DNA of 64,000 nt from Alphaproteobacteria bacterium. GTDB taxonomy: Bacteria; Pseudomonadota; Alphaproteobacteria; Micropepsales; Micropepsaceae. Under the pieces are notes generated by a model. That model did no database searches. It was not told where the DNA came from and saw nothing but the letters and a program-made list of their open reading frames with translations. Positions 27,291 to 35,759 of this stretch are shown here, in pieces. Numbering within the stretch: the first letter of the stretch is position 1; each line of letters begins with the position of its first letter. The translations under genes and the position numbers were made by a program. The DNA is taken from the NCBI GenBank assembly GCA_017308375.1, contig JAFKEW010000041.1, positions 62,001 to 126,000 of the forward strand, written 5' to 3'.

Positions 27291-28743
27291 GCGTCCGCTT
27301 GTCGTTGCGGGGAAAAGTGGCAACGTCCTGCAATTGACATCTGTCGATATGCCCGCGGCAAAGCTCGGGCTTTATCCGGGCAAGGCGCTGGCCGATGCCC
27401 GCGCCATGGTGCCGGATCTCGCGGTTATTCGTGCAAACGAACCTGCGGATCGCAAATTGTTGGAGGCGATTGCCGATTGGTGCGTGCGCTACACGCCGCT
27501 GGTGGCGCTCGATCCGCCCCACGGCCTGTTTCTCGATGTCACGGGGGTTGCGCATCTTTTCGGCGGTGAAGCCGGGCTGCTGCAAGATGCCGTTCGGAAA
27601 TGCACCGCACAGGGTTTCCTGGTTCATGCCGCGCTGGCCACAACGGCGGAAGCGGCGCGCGCGCTCGCCCAATCCAAACCGGGCACCGTTGTGCCGCCGG
27701 GTGGGGAGGCCGAAGCGGTTGCGCCACTCCCGACCGACGCCCTGAACACGAAGCCTCACATCATCTATGCGTTAAAGCGTGCGGGGCTGAAAACCATCGG
27801 TGAGGTAGTAGGCCGCACACGCCAGGAATTGGCGTCGCGTTTCGGCGGCAGTTTTGTATTGCTGCTTGAGCGCACGCGCGGCCGTAATGGCGGGCCGATC
27901 ACACCGCGCATACCAGTCCCCTTGCTGATGGCGGAGCGGCGCTTTGCCGAACCGGTTACGGCCGGAACTGCCATTGCGGAAACCCTGCTGTCGCTCAGCA
28001 AAGACATTGCCGTCATTCTGGAGCCGCAGGGACAGGGCGTACGTATTCTGGAAGCTTGTTTCTTCCGCGCCGATGGCCAGGTACGTCATGTGACGATCGA
28101 AACCGGGCATGCGATCCGTGAACCCACGCTTATCGTGCGCCTGTTTCAGGAGAAACTGGACGCGCTGATCGATCCGCTGGACCCGGGCTTTGGCTTCGAC
28201 GTGATCCGGCTGTCGGTCCTGTCGGTTCAGGTCATACCGGTGGAAAACATCGGCTTCGATACCCGGTCTTGCGAGCAGGATGTGGCCTTCCTGGTCGACA
28301 GGCTGGCAGCGCGGTTCGGTGCACAACGCATATTGCGGTTCCTCCCTCAGAACACTCATATTCCAGAGGCTGCTTCCATTGCTGCTCCCGCACAATATAC
28401 CGAACCCGTTGCGGGGCCGTGGCGGGTGGAGCGGGACTCTGATGGGACGCCTTCCCGTCCGCTTCGGCTATTCGCCAAGGCTGAGCCCATCATCGTTCCG
28501 GAGGAAGATCTTGCCGGCATGCCGGTGCGGTTTTACTGGCGGCACGCCTTGCACAGGCTGGCACACGCCGAAGGGCCGGAGCGTATCGCCACGGAATGGT
28601 GGCACTACCAAAACCCGGGCCACACGCGGGATTATTTCCGTGTCAAAGATGAGGAAGGGCAGCATTTCTGGATCTATCGCGAAGGTTTGCCGGATCGTGA
28701 AACGTTGCAGCCACGCTGGTTCATGCACGGGTTGCTCGCATGA
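27193..28743 (+). CDS. imuB: ImuB, Y-family-polymerase-like mutasome scaffold
   Basis: 516 residues. The N-terminus (RILALLFPRLPVDRL, DPPHGLFLDVTGVAHLFGGE) has the Y-family polymerase fold, but ImuB proteins are catalytically inactive and serve as the hub that binds the beta clamp and DnaE2. The protein runs to the C-terminal HFWIYREGL segment typical of ImuB. Its stop overlaps the dnaE2 ATG in ATGA (28740-28743). Confidence 0.92.
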   Translation: MESSERRILALLFPRLPVDRLKRRWKISGRLDKRPLVVAGKSGNVLQLTSVDMPAAKLGLYPGKALADARAMVPDLAVIRANEPADRKLLEAIADWCVRYTPLVALDPPHGLFLDVTGVAHLFGGEAGLLQDAVRKCTAQGFLVHAALATTAEAARALAQSKPGTVVPPGGEAEAVAPLPTDALNTKPHIIYALKRAGLKTIGEVVGRTRQELASRFGGSFVLLLERTRGRNGGPITPRIPVPLLMAERRFAEPVTAGTAIAETLLSLSKDIAVILEPQGQGVRILEACFFRADGQVRHVTIETGHAIREPTLIVRLFQEKLDALIDPLDPGFGFDVIRLSVLSVQVIPVENIGFDTRSCEQDVAFLVDRLAARFGAQRILRFLPQNTHIPEAASIAAPAQYTEPVAGPWRVERDSDGTPSRPLRLFAKAEPIIVPEEDLAGMPVRFYWRHALHRLAHAEGPERIATEWWHYQNPGHTRDYFRVKDEEGQHFWIYREGLPDRETLQPRWFMHGLLA

Positions 28744-31700
28744 CGGGCTATACCGAAATCGCGGTCACGACGAATTATTCGTTTCTGCGCGGTGCGTCGC
28801 ATCCAAAAGAATTGGTGGTCATGGCCGCGCGATTGGGGCTCGATGCCATCGGCATTGCGGATCGCAATTCACTCGCCGGCGTGGTACGCGCCTGGGATGC
28901 ACTGAATCAGATGCGCGAACAGGGGACGGAGAAACTTCCCAAATTGCTGGTGGGAGCGCGGCTGGCCTTTGTCGATGGCACGCCGGATATACTTGCCTAT
29001 CCTGTCGATCGTGAAGCCTATGGCCGCCTTTGCCAGTTAATCAGCGAAGGGAAACTTCGTACAAAGAAAGGTGATTGTATCCTCACTCTGTACGATCTGC
29101 TGGGACATCAGGAAGGGCTGCTGCTGGCGGTGGTGCCGCCGCCACACCCCGGTAATGAAACCGAAAAGGTGCTTACCCATCTCTTGCCGAAGCTGGGTGA
29201 CCGGCTGTGGCTTGCGGCGTCCATGCTCCATCGCGGGCGCGACCGCAGACGATTGTTCTTTCTCCGCCGTCTCGCGGAAGCTGTTGGTGTGCCACTGATT
29301 GCGATCAATGATGTGCTCTATCACGCGCCTGAACGGCGCCCGTTGCAGGATATCGTGACCGGCATCCGCGAGCATGTGACCCTGGAACGGGCAGGGCGTC
29401 TTTTGGAGGTGAATGCCGAACGCCACTTAAAATCTCCGGAGGAAATGGCGCGTCTGTTTCGGGATATGCCGGAAGCGCTGGCCGAAACTCTGCACTTCGC
29501 CAAACAGATCGAATTTTCGCTTGGTCAAATCCGCTATAATTATCCTGATGAGCCGGTGCCGGGCGGCAAAACACCGGACGAACATCTGGCCGATCTCACC
29601 TGGAACGGGGCTGCCCGGCGCTATCCCCATGGTGTACCGGAGCAGGTGCGCACAACGCTTGCGAAGGAATTGGCGCTGATCACCAAATTGGCGATCGCGC
29701 CTTATTTTCTCACTGTGCATGACATTGTGCGCATTGCCGAAGAAAAGAAAATTCTATGCCAGGGTCGTGGTTCGGCCGCCAATTCTGCCGTTTGCTATGT
29801 GCTTGGCATTACCTCCGTTAATCCTGCGGAGGTCGATCTCCTGTTCGAACGCTTCATCTCGCAGGAGCGTAAAGAACCACCCGATATCGACGTCGATTTT
29901 GAGCATGAGCGGCGGGAGGAGGTGATACAGGCCGTATACAAACGCTATGGCCATGAGCGCGCGGCCTTGACGGCCACGGTCATCACCTATCGCCCGCGCA
30001 GTGCCATCCGGGATGTCGGGAAAGTGTTCGGCCTGACGGAAGACGTCACCTCTGCGCTGGTCAGCGGGCTTTGGGGCAGCGGGGACAAGGAGAGTTTGGG
30101 AGAAAAAAAGGACAAACGAATACGTCAGGCAGGTTTCACGCCGGGCAACCCGGTGGTGGAACAAGCTGTCTTTTTTGCCAGGCAGTTATGCGGCTTTCCT
30201 CGCCACCTGTCGCAGCATGTGGGCGGTTTTGTGCTCACGCAGGATCGGCTGGACACGATCGTGCCGATTGGTCCCGCCGCGATGAAGGATCGGTATTTTA
30301 TCGAGTGGGACAAGGACGATATCGACGCGCTGGGCATCATGAAGGTTGATGTTCTGGCACTCGGGATGTTGACCTGTATCCGCAAGGCCTTTGATCTGAT
30401 CGGCCTTTATGACCGAAAGCCGGATTTGGCCATGCCGCGTGACGATCCGGCGGTCTATGACATGTTGTGTGATGGTGATGCGATCGGCGTGTTTCAGGTC
30501 GAAAGCCGTGCCCAGATCAACATGCTGCCGCGGCTGAAACCGCGCGATATTTATGATCTTGTGATTGAAGTGGCGATTGTGCGGCCCGGCCCGATCCAGG
30601 GCAATATGGTGCACCCTTACCTCAAGCGCCGTAAGGATAGAAATTTAATTGTCATTCCAAAGCCGGCGCCCGAACACGGGCCGGCTGATGAGCTTGAGCA
30701 TATTCTGGGGAAAACCTGCGGCGTACCGCTGTTTCAGGAACAGGCGATGCGTCTTGCCATTACCGCCGCGCGTTTCACGCCAGAGGAAGCCAATCGGTTG
30801 CGCCGGTCCATGGCGACATTCCGCAATGTCGGTACGGTCGGGCAGTTTGAAAAGAAACTGGTAGAAGGAATGGTTGCGCGGGGCTATGAACGTGCTTTCG
30901 CACAGAACTGCTTCAATCAGATCAAGGGTTTTGGTTCTTACGGTTTTCCCGAAAGCCATGCGGCAAGTTTTGCTTCGCTTGTTTATGTCTCCGCCTGGAT
31001 TAAGCGCTATCATCCGGCGGCGTTTGCCTGTGCATTACTCAATTCGCAGCCCATGGGGTTTTATGCACCTGCCGAGATCGTGCGCGATGCGCGCGATCAT
31101 GGCGTAGAGGTTCGTCACCCTGATGTAAACGCCAGTGAGTGGGACAATATATTGGAGTTTGGCACAGACGGTTCGCGGGCCCTGCGTCTTGGCTTCCGCC
31201 AGATTGAAGGTTTCAAGCAGGACTGGGCGTTTGCGATTCTGGAATACCGTGACAACGGGCTTTCCAGTTTTGAATCCTTTGTGCGCCGCACGGGGTTGTC
31301 CAAACGGGCATTGATCATTCTGGCTGAGGCGGATTGTTTCGGTTCGCTCGGTCTGGACCGGCGTGAAAGCCTCTGGATGGTGCGCCGTCTTCCTGATGAT
31401 GAAGCCCTCCCTCTGTTTGCGGCGCAGTTCACGGAGGATATCGCTGAAGAAATTACCGCGCCGCTGCCCATCATGCCGCGCAGTGAGCATACGATTACGG
31501 ATTATGAGATGATGCGGCTATCGCTGCGCGCCCATCTGATGGAATTCTTGCGTGACTCTTTTCATGCGGAAGGTGTTATGAGTTGTGCCGGCGTTCAAGC
31601 CGCGGCCGATGGCACGCTGGCGTGTTGTGCCGGAATTGTTCTGACCCGGCAGCGGCCGGGCGATTCCGGCGTTGTTTTTGTCACGCTCAGCGATGAAACG

Positions 31701-32000
31701 GGTATCTGTAATGCGGTGGTGTGGCCATCGGTCTTTTCGCACTACAGGAAAGAGGTGATGGGCGCCCGCCTTTTATTGATCAAGGGTAAGGTTCAGCGCA
31801 GCAACGAAGATATCGTGCATTTGATTGCCGAATCTTTTGAAGACCGTACAACGGCCCTTGACCGGCTTTCAGAAAATGCCATCTGGCAGGCTCCCGGCTC
31901 ATCGGAAAGCGTTGGCCACCCATCTACCAATATACAGGCCTCTCTCCATCGCCATCCACACAATGTGCGCGTGCTGCCGAAGTCACGAGACTTTCATTGA
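28740..32000 (+). CDS. dnaE2: Error-prone DNA polymerase III alpha subunit DnaE2
   Basis: 1086 residues, the usual DnaE2 length. It starts with the PHP domain (TTNYSFLRGASHP), carries the polymerase acidic pair D382/D384 in PDIDVDFEHER, the fingers and helix-hairpin-helix region (FPESHAASFA) and a C-terminal OB fold. It is the translesion polymerase of the ImuAB-DnaE2 mutasome, induced through the upstream LexA box. The downstream neighbour converges after 25 bases. Confidence 0.97.
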   Translation: MTGYTEIAVTTNYSFLRGASHPKELVVMAARLGLDAIGIADRNSLAGVVRAWDALNQMREQGTEKLPKLLVGARLAFVDGTPDILAYPVDREAYGRLCQLISEGKLRTKKGDCILTLYDLLGHQEGLLLAVVPPPHPGNETEKVLTHLLPKLGDRLWLAASMLHRGRDRRRLFFLRRLAEAVGVPLIAINDVLYHAPERRPLQDIVTGIREHVTLERAGRLLEVNAERHLKSPEEMARLFRDMPEALAETLHFAKQIEFSLGQIRYNYPDEPVPGGKTPDEHLADLTWNGAARRYPHGVPEQVRTTLAKELALITKLAIAPYFLTVHDIVRIAEEKKILCQGRGSAANSAVCYVLGITSVNPAEVDLLFERFISQERKEPPDIDVDFEHERREEVIQAVYKRYGHERAALTATVITYRPRSAIRDVGKVFGLTEDVTSALVSGLWGSGDKESLGEKKDKRIRQAGFTPGNPVVEQAVFFARQLCGFPRHLSQHVGGFVLTQDRLDTIVPIGPAAMKDRYFIEWDKDDIDALGIMKVDVLALGMLTCIRKAFDLIGLYDRKPDLAMPRDDPAVYDMLCDGDAIGVFQVESRAQINMLPRLKPRDIYDLVIEVAIVRPGPIQGNMVHPYLKRRKDRNLIVIPKPAPEHGPADELEHILGKTCGVPLFQEQAMRLAITAARFTPEEANRLRRSMATFRNVGTVGQFEKKLVEGMVARGYERAFAQNCFNQIKGFGSYGFPESHAASFASLVYVSAWIKRYHPAAFACALLNSQPMGFYAPAEIVRDARDHGVEVRHPDVNASEWDNILEFGTDGSRALRLGFRQIEGFKQDWAFAILEYRDNGLSSFESFVRRTGLSKRALIILAEADCFGSLGLDRRESLWMVRRLPDDEALPLFAAQFTEDIAEEITAPLPIMPRSEHTITDYEMMRLSLRAHLMEFLRDSFHAEGVMSCAGVQAAADGTLACCAGIVLTRQRPGDSGVVFVTLSDETGICNAVVWPSVFSHYRKEVMGARLLLIKGKVQRSNEDIVHLIAESFEDRTTALDRLSENAIWQAPGSSESVGHPSTNIQASLHRHPHNVRVLPKSRDFH

Positions 32001-32025
32001 TGGATCGCGACGTCACTCTGCCCTA

Positions 32026-32247
32026 TCAGGCTGGCAACTGCCGCACCAGCCGGTGCAGCAGGGCGTTGAATCGCTTCCAGTTGGCCATATCGCGTTCCCG
32101 CAGCACGGCACATGCCCTGCCGGCCTGTTGGCAGGCAAGATCGGCTTTGCCTGCTTTGGCGAGCGCCTCCAGACTTTCAAGCAACACCGTGGAAAGTCCG
32201 GTGGTGATCGGAGCTGTGGCGGTATCGTGCGGCGCCGTGAATGTCAC
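32026..32247 (-). CDS. Small protein of unknown function, last gene of the NsrR-linked operon
   Basis: 73 residues from a GTG at 32247 that overlaps the preceding gene's TGA in a GTGA junction; this coupling fixes the start. Helical, Ala/Leu-rich, with two Cys (ADLACQQAGRACAVLRERD) and a basic, Trp-containing tail. No membrane span. I do not recognise the family. Last place in a nitric-oxide-type operon and the Cys pair suggest an adaptor or redox-related role, which is inference only. Confidence 0.6.
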   Translation of the reverse strand: MTFTAPHDTATAPITTGLSTVLLESLEALAKAGKADLACQQAGRACAVLRERDMANWKRFNALLHRLVRQLPA

Positions 32248-32576
32248 GGATCGTCGTCCACGATCCCGAAATGCTCCTTGGCTTCCGGGCTCATCATGTG
32301 CGGTGTCCACGGCGGTTCATAGGTCAGATTGACATCGACACTCGCAATTCCCTGGACGCTGCCGGCCGCCTCCTCCGCCCCCTCGCGCAGATAATTCGTG
32401 GCAGGGCAGCCGCGTGTGGTCGTAGTCATGTCCACATGGGCAATGCCGTCCGGCTCGACCGTCACGTCATAGACGAGGCCGAGATCGACGATATTGTAGC
32501 CAAGCTCAGGATCGATCACGAAACGAAGGGCTGTTTTGATTTGGGCGATCGTGTCTTCCGCTGGTTCGGGACTCAT
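32244..32576 (-). CDS. MIP18/DUF59 family protein (SufT/PaaD-like iron-sulfur assembly factor)
   Basis: 110 residues. The DUF59 core is clear: IDPELGYNIVDLGLVYDV, then TTTTRGCPATNYL with the conserved Cys, then VNLTYEPPWTPHMMSPEAK. These proteins help mature or repair Fe-S clusters. It overlaps its neighbours at both ends by four bases, so the block is translationally coupled. Fe-S repair makes sense under nitric-oxide stress. Confidence 0.88.
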   Translation of the reverse strand: MSPEPAEDTIAQIKTALRFVIDPELGYNIVDLGLVYDVTVEPDGIAHVDMTTTTRGCPATNYLREGAEEAAGSVQGIASVDVNLTYEPPWTPHMMSPEAKEHFGIVDDDP

Positions 32577-33109
32577 GCTGCCGCCCCCGTTGGTTTTCCA
32601 ACGCGCACCAGAACTTTGTATGTTTTCCCGTCGGCCTCAAAACCGCCGCGCCAGCTATGACCGCGCTTGGCCAGTTCCGGAAACAGGAAAAGCGGCTCAC
32701 GGCAGAGATAGGCGGAAAGAACCTCTCCCGGCGCCATGGCCTCGGTTGTCGCGAGGATTTTCACCATGGGTTCGGGCGGGTCGAGGTCGCGATTGTCGAG
32801 ATGCTGTACCGGCTCCGGCCATGCCGCGTTGTCTTTGGCGTTCGCATCCGCGCCTACCGTTGCGGCGTTGCTGGCTGGCGCCCCCGACGGGGTGAACAAC
32901 ACTTCCCAATCCCCGCCACCCAGTTCCTTCTCCTGATGCGTATAGCCCTTGGAGCCAAGGACATGAAACAAGGGTACGGGTTTGAAGGTGGCGAGAAGCC
33001 GTAAACCCTGATCCGGCTTCAGCGTATTGATTGTCTGCATGATCTTTTCAAACGGTTCGCCGCCGGCACGCAAAATGGGGCGAACATCCAGTTCAACAAA
33101 ACCCGGCAT
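32573..33109 (-). CDS. DUF2249 protein with two repeats
   Basis: 178 residues made of two DUF2249-type units: residues 1-75 (ELDVRPILRAGGEPFEKIM) and about 100-172 (LDNRDLDPPEPMVKIL, ending TYKVLVRVG), joined by an Ala-rich linker. DUF2249 proteins have a TusA-like compact fold and recur in NO- and nitrite-related operons; their chemistry is not settled. It lies twelve bases after the membrane protein. Confidence 0.82.
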   Translation of the reverse strand: MPGFVELDVRPILRAGGEPFEKIMQTINTLKPDQGLRLLATFKPVPLFHVLGSKGYTHQEKELGGGDWEVLFTPSGAPASNAATVGADANAKDNAAWPEPVQHLDNRDLDPPEPMVKILATTEAMAPGEVLSAYLCREPLFLFPELAKRGHSWRGGFEADGKTYKVLVRVGKPTGAAA

Positions 33110-33121
33110 TGGTATCTCCTT

Positions 33122-34513
33122 TCAAGCCTTTTTGACCTGTGCATAAAGCAAGTGGGCGCTGCTTGCGCCTTTCGGCATGCGAATCTCGGCCTTCACATCC
33201 AAAAGCCTGCGGGCCCGTAGCAGTTCGTTGATAATGGCGATCGTCGCGATCAGCATGATCGCGGACGTTATGCGAAAGCCGAGCGGAATTTCTGCAATCA
33301 GAAAAATCGTTCCGCACCACACCGTGGCGAAGTAAAGCCAGAACCACTTGATCGCGCGCGGTTCCGTAACCAGATCCTGCACACGGGGAGTTGGTCCTTT
33401 GCCCAAGGCTGGCCCATAGCATTCGAGCCAGGTGAGGAACGCCGTGATCTTGTAGAGTTTCGCCAGGCCGAGCCCTGACAGCCAGCCGAATGCGAACAGG
33501 AAAACCACAGCTCCGATATAGCGGTCTACGTTATCGGAAATAAGAAGTGCGATTAGAAGTACAATGGCGGCTGCGAGGTTACCCACTGCAATTGCGGCCA
33601 TGCGACTGTTCAATTCGATCTTGCGCCGTCTGCGCGTGCGATAGAGATAAAGGATGTCGCGTGCGTAAAAGCCGAGCGCCAACAGGCCAATGGCGAAGCC
33701 CATCAGCAGCGGGATTGTGGGGCCGATACCGGCCATGCTGGCCGGCACACCGCCCAGGATGGCGACGCCAAGTGCGGCCGCGCCAAGATAGAGTGCGCTG
33801 CGCGTGGTCGGGCCATCAAGCTCGGGTGCCAGCATGAACATGGCCAACAGGCGATAGCTGACGCCCATGGCGATAAAGGTCAGCCAGCCAACGAGGCCGG
33901 CAACGGCGTGAACCGGGACACCGGATTGCAGCAGGTTGATGAAATGACCGTGCTCGGTCAGGCCACCCAGAACAAGCGTAAAGATCACGCCGATCAGGAC
34001 TGTGGCTGCAATCGAGAGAAGTCCCACCGTAACAAAGCGGGCAGGCAATGTCAGTGGCCGTGCGGCCCAGAGCGTTTTCCCCAGATTCCACAGGACCAGT
34101 GCGAAGCCGATGGAAAGCAGAAAGCCTGCAACGGGGAAGCATAGCGCGTGTGGTGCGATGAACCCCGCCAATTGCAAGAAGCCGGCGATCAATGCGCCAA
34201 GCCCGGCAATCAAAAAAGCCAGAGCGGGCAATGGAAGCGTCTGGCTATGGATCGGGTGCGCGATCAGCACGGGTACAAATTGATACAATGCGCCGCACAG
34301 CAGCAAGCTCAACCAGCCGATGGCTGTGACATGAACCAGGATCAGTGTTTCGGGCGCGGCAATTGCTGTGGCGGGATAGCCATAGCCCGCTACCATGAGA
34401 AGCTCTGCGATCAAAAGAAAGATCAGGGCCGCCGCGAAGTAGGACATGGTCCAGCGCGAAAGTGTTACACCCGGCAAGGCTGAATTCCTTTGACTGCGAT
34501 TCCTGATTGCCAT
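33122..34513 (-). CDS. Polytopic membrane protein of the NsrR-linked operon, haem-copper-oxidase-like in layout
   Basis: 463 residues with about twelve hydrophobic helices and no signal peptide. Conserved-looking intramembrane His residues occur in LVHVTAIGWLSLL and in HGHFINLLQSGVPVHAVAGL, reminiscent of the haem and metal ligands of cytochrome-oxidase/NO-reductase subunit I or of NnrS. Membrane-embedded His plus an operon under NsrR suggest NO binding or reduction. No subunit II or cytochrome c partner is encoded nearby, so a complete respiratory NO reductase is unlikely. I cannot assign a named family. Confidence 0.75.
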   Translation of the reverse strand: MAIRNRSQRNSALPGVTLSRWTMSYFAAALIFLLIAELLMVAGYGYPATAIAAPETLILVHVTAIGWLSLLLCGALYQFVPVLIAHPIHSQTLPLPALAFLIAGLGALIAGFLQLAGFIAPHALCFPVAGFLLSIGFALVLWNLGKTLWAARPLTLPARFVTVGLLSIAATVLIGVIFTLVLGGLTEHGHFINLLQSGVPVHAVAGLVGWLTFIAMGVSYRLLAMFMLAPELDGPTTRSALYLGAAALGVAILGGVPASMAGIGPTIPLLMGFAIGLLALGFYARDILYLYRTRRRRKIELNSRMAAIAVGNLAAAIVLLIALLISDNVDRYIGAVVFLFAFGWLSGLGLAKLYKITAFLTWLECYGPALGKGPTPRVQDLVTEPRAIKWFWLYFATVWCGTIFLIAEIPLGFRITSAIMLIATIAIINELLRARRLLDVKAEIRMPKGASSAHLLYAQVKKA

Positions 34514-34569
34514 TCTCGCCTGGCGACGGCCAGGCTGCTGAACACAGCCCGTGCCGCCGCAAGCCGGGT

Positions 34570-34827
34570 TCAGGCAGCTTTCTGCAATTTACCGATTTCC
34601 ACGCGCCAGACTTGTGGCCCCTGTTCCAGGTAAGTCCAGGAGAACTGCTTCGGATGTTCAGCCTCAAGCTGGTAATAAAGTGGTTTTGGATCGTGATCGT
34701 TGACCAGAACGAAAGAGGCGCCCGGCGCCAACTGATCCACGAGCTGGAAAATTTTTGCGTGACGCTGTGCTGGAATAAGCATGCGGACGTCGACCTCCTG
34801 CGCGGACGATGTCTTGCTCTCGGCCAT
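34570..34827 (-). CDS. DUF2249 single-domain protein, first gene of the NsrR-linked operon
   Basis: 85 residues from the ATG at 34827, with GGAGGAG seven bases upstream. The whole chain is one DUF2249 unit: EVDVRMLIPAQRHAKIFQLV, then VNDHDPKPLYYQLEAEHP and WRVEIGKLQ. The HDPKPL segment is the family hallmark. It is the first gene behind the NsrR-type palindrome, hence the most directly controlled. Confidence 0.88.
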   Translation of the reverse strand: MAESKTSSAQEVDVRMLIPAQRHAKIFQLVDQLAPGASFVLVNDHDPKPLYYQLEAEHPKQFSWTYLEQGPQVWRVEIGKLQKAA

Positions 34828-34934
34828 TGATTGCTCCTCCGATCGCTGTGCATTGACATCTTGGCGGAACGGCGATCGGCGGTCCGGAGAAGATGCGACC
34901 GGCACATGCCCGATCATCAGTTTAAGATTCCGGT

Positions 34935-34965
34935 CTAAAAGAGGTATTGTCAATACATCTTTTAG
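34935..34965. promoter_or_regulatory. NsrR-type operator between nsrR and the DUF2249 operon
   Basis: Two 15-base arms around a single central T (34950), with 14 of 15 positions complementary. The inner AAGAGGTATTG-T-CAATACATCTT follows the 11-1-11 spacing of described NsrR boxes. Minus-strand TTGACA (plus-strand 34948-34953), a likely -35 of the DUF2249 operon, lies inside it, so NsrR binding would block transcription until NO destroys its Fe-S cluster. Confidence 0.8.
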
Positions 34966-35099
34966 CACAAGGATGCGGCAGTGCGTCCGGCCGGTATCCT
35001 GCGTCGAGGCATGTGGCCGGTTGTGCTTGCAAATGATGAAGGCAGCGCCCATCTTTAATGGCCTGCAATGATGCGGGCCGCGAGCAGCCGGAAACGACG

Positions 35100-35528
35100 A
35101 TGCGACTGACCAACTTCTCAGATTATGCGTTGCGTGTGCTGATGTATGCCGCAACACAGAACGACCGGTTGATCACGATTGAAGAAACGGCGCAGATCTA
35201 TGGGATTTCGCGCGCGCATCTAATGAAGGTGGTGAATCAATTGACGCGCGCCGGCTATCTGAAGGCGGTGCGCGGCCGTTCCGGTGGTCTGATGCTCGCC
35301 AGGCGGCCGAACAAGATCCGGCTTGGGGATGTGATGCGCGCCACCGAACCGGATTTCGCCATTGTCGAGTGTTTCAGCGATGCCGATTCTTGCCGTATCA
35401 GCCCGGCCTGCCGCCTGCGCGGAGTACTGCATGATGCGCTCGGTGCATTTCTGAAAACGCTGGATCGTTACACTCTGGCGGATCTGATTTTGCGGCCACA
35501 GGATTTTGGCCTGCGCTCTGCCGCCTGA
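35100..35528 (+). CDS. nsrR: NsrR, Rrf2-family nitric-oxide-sensing repressor
   Basis: 142 residues from the ATG at 35100. MRLTNFSDYALRVLMYAA is the hallmark NsrR opening. The winged helix and recognition region (ISRAHLMKVVNQLTRAGYL) are followed by the three Fe-S ligands C91, C98 and C104. NsrR holds an Fe-S cluster; NO disrupts it and relieves repression. It is divergent from the DUF2249 operon with a palindromic operator between, so it likely controls that operon. Confidence 0.92.
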   Translation: MRLTNFSDYALRVLMYAATQNDRLITIEETAQIYGISRAHLMKVVNQLTRAGYLKAVRGRSGGLMLARRPNKIRLGDVMRATEPDFAIVECFSDADSCRISPACRLRGVLHDALGAFLKTLDRYTLADLILRPQDFGLRSAA

Positions 35529-35705
35529 TCCGGTCCGGCTGCAATTTCCGTGAACACTCCGGATTTCTTCTAACATCTTATTCTGGCAGCAATTTTGCCA
35601 AATCAGCCGAAATCGAACGCGCGGTTAACCACAGCGGGCGTCCGTGGTGATTACAACCATAAGGAAATGTCTCTTCCACGTGCCCGTTTGCGGGATTTCA
35701 GGCTT

Positions 35706-35720
35706 CGGCACAACTTTTGC
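35706..35720 (+). promoter_or_regulatory. Sigma-54 (RpoN)-type promoter of the PEP-CTERM gene
   Basis: CGGCAC, five bases, TTGC: GG at 35707-35708 and GC at 35719-35720 with exactly ten bases between, one mismatch from the -24/-12 consensus. It sits 40 bases before the ATG at 35760. PEP-CTERM genes have been described as RpoN-dependent through the PrsK/PrsR system, which supports the reading. The rest of the 231-base gap shows nothing else I can name. Confidence 0.6.
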
Positions 35721-35759
35721 GATCATTGATCTCGCCGGGTACAATCATCGGAGGAGATT

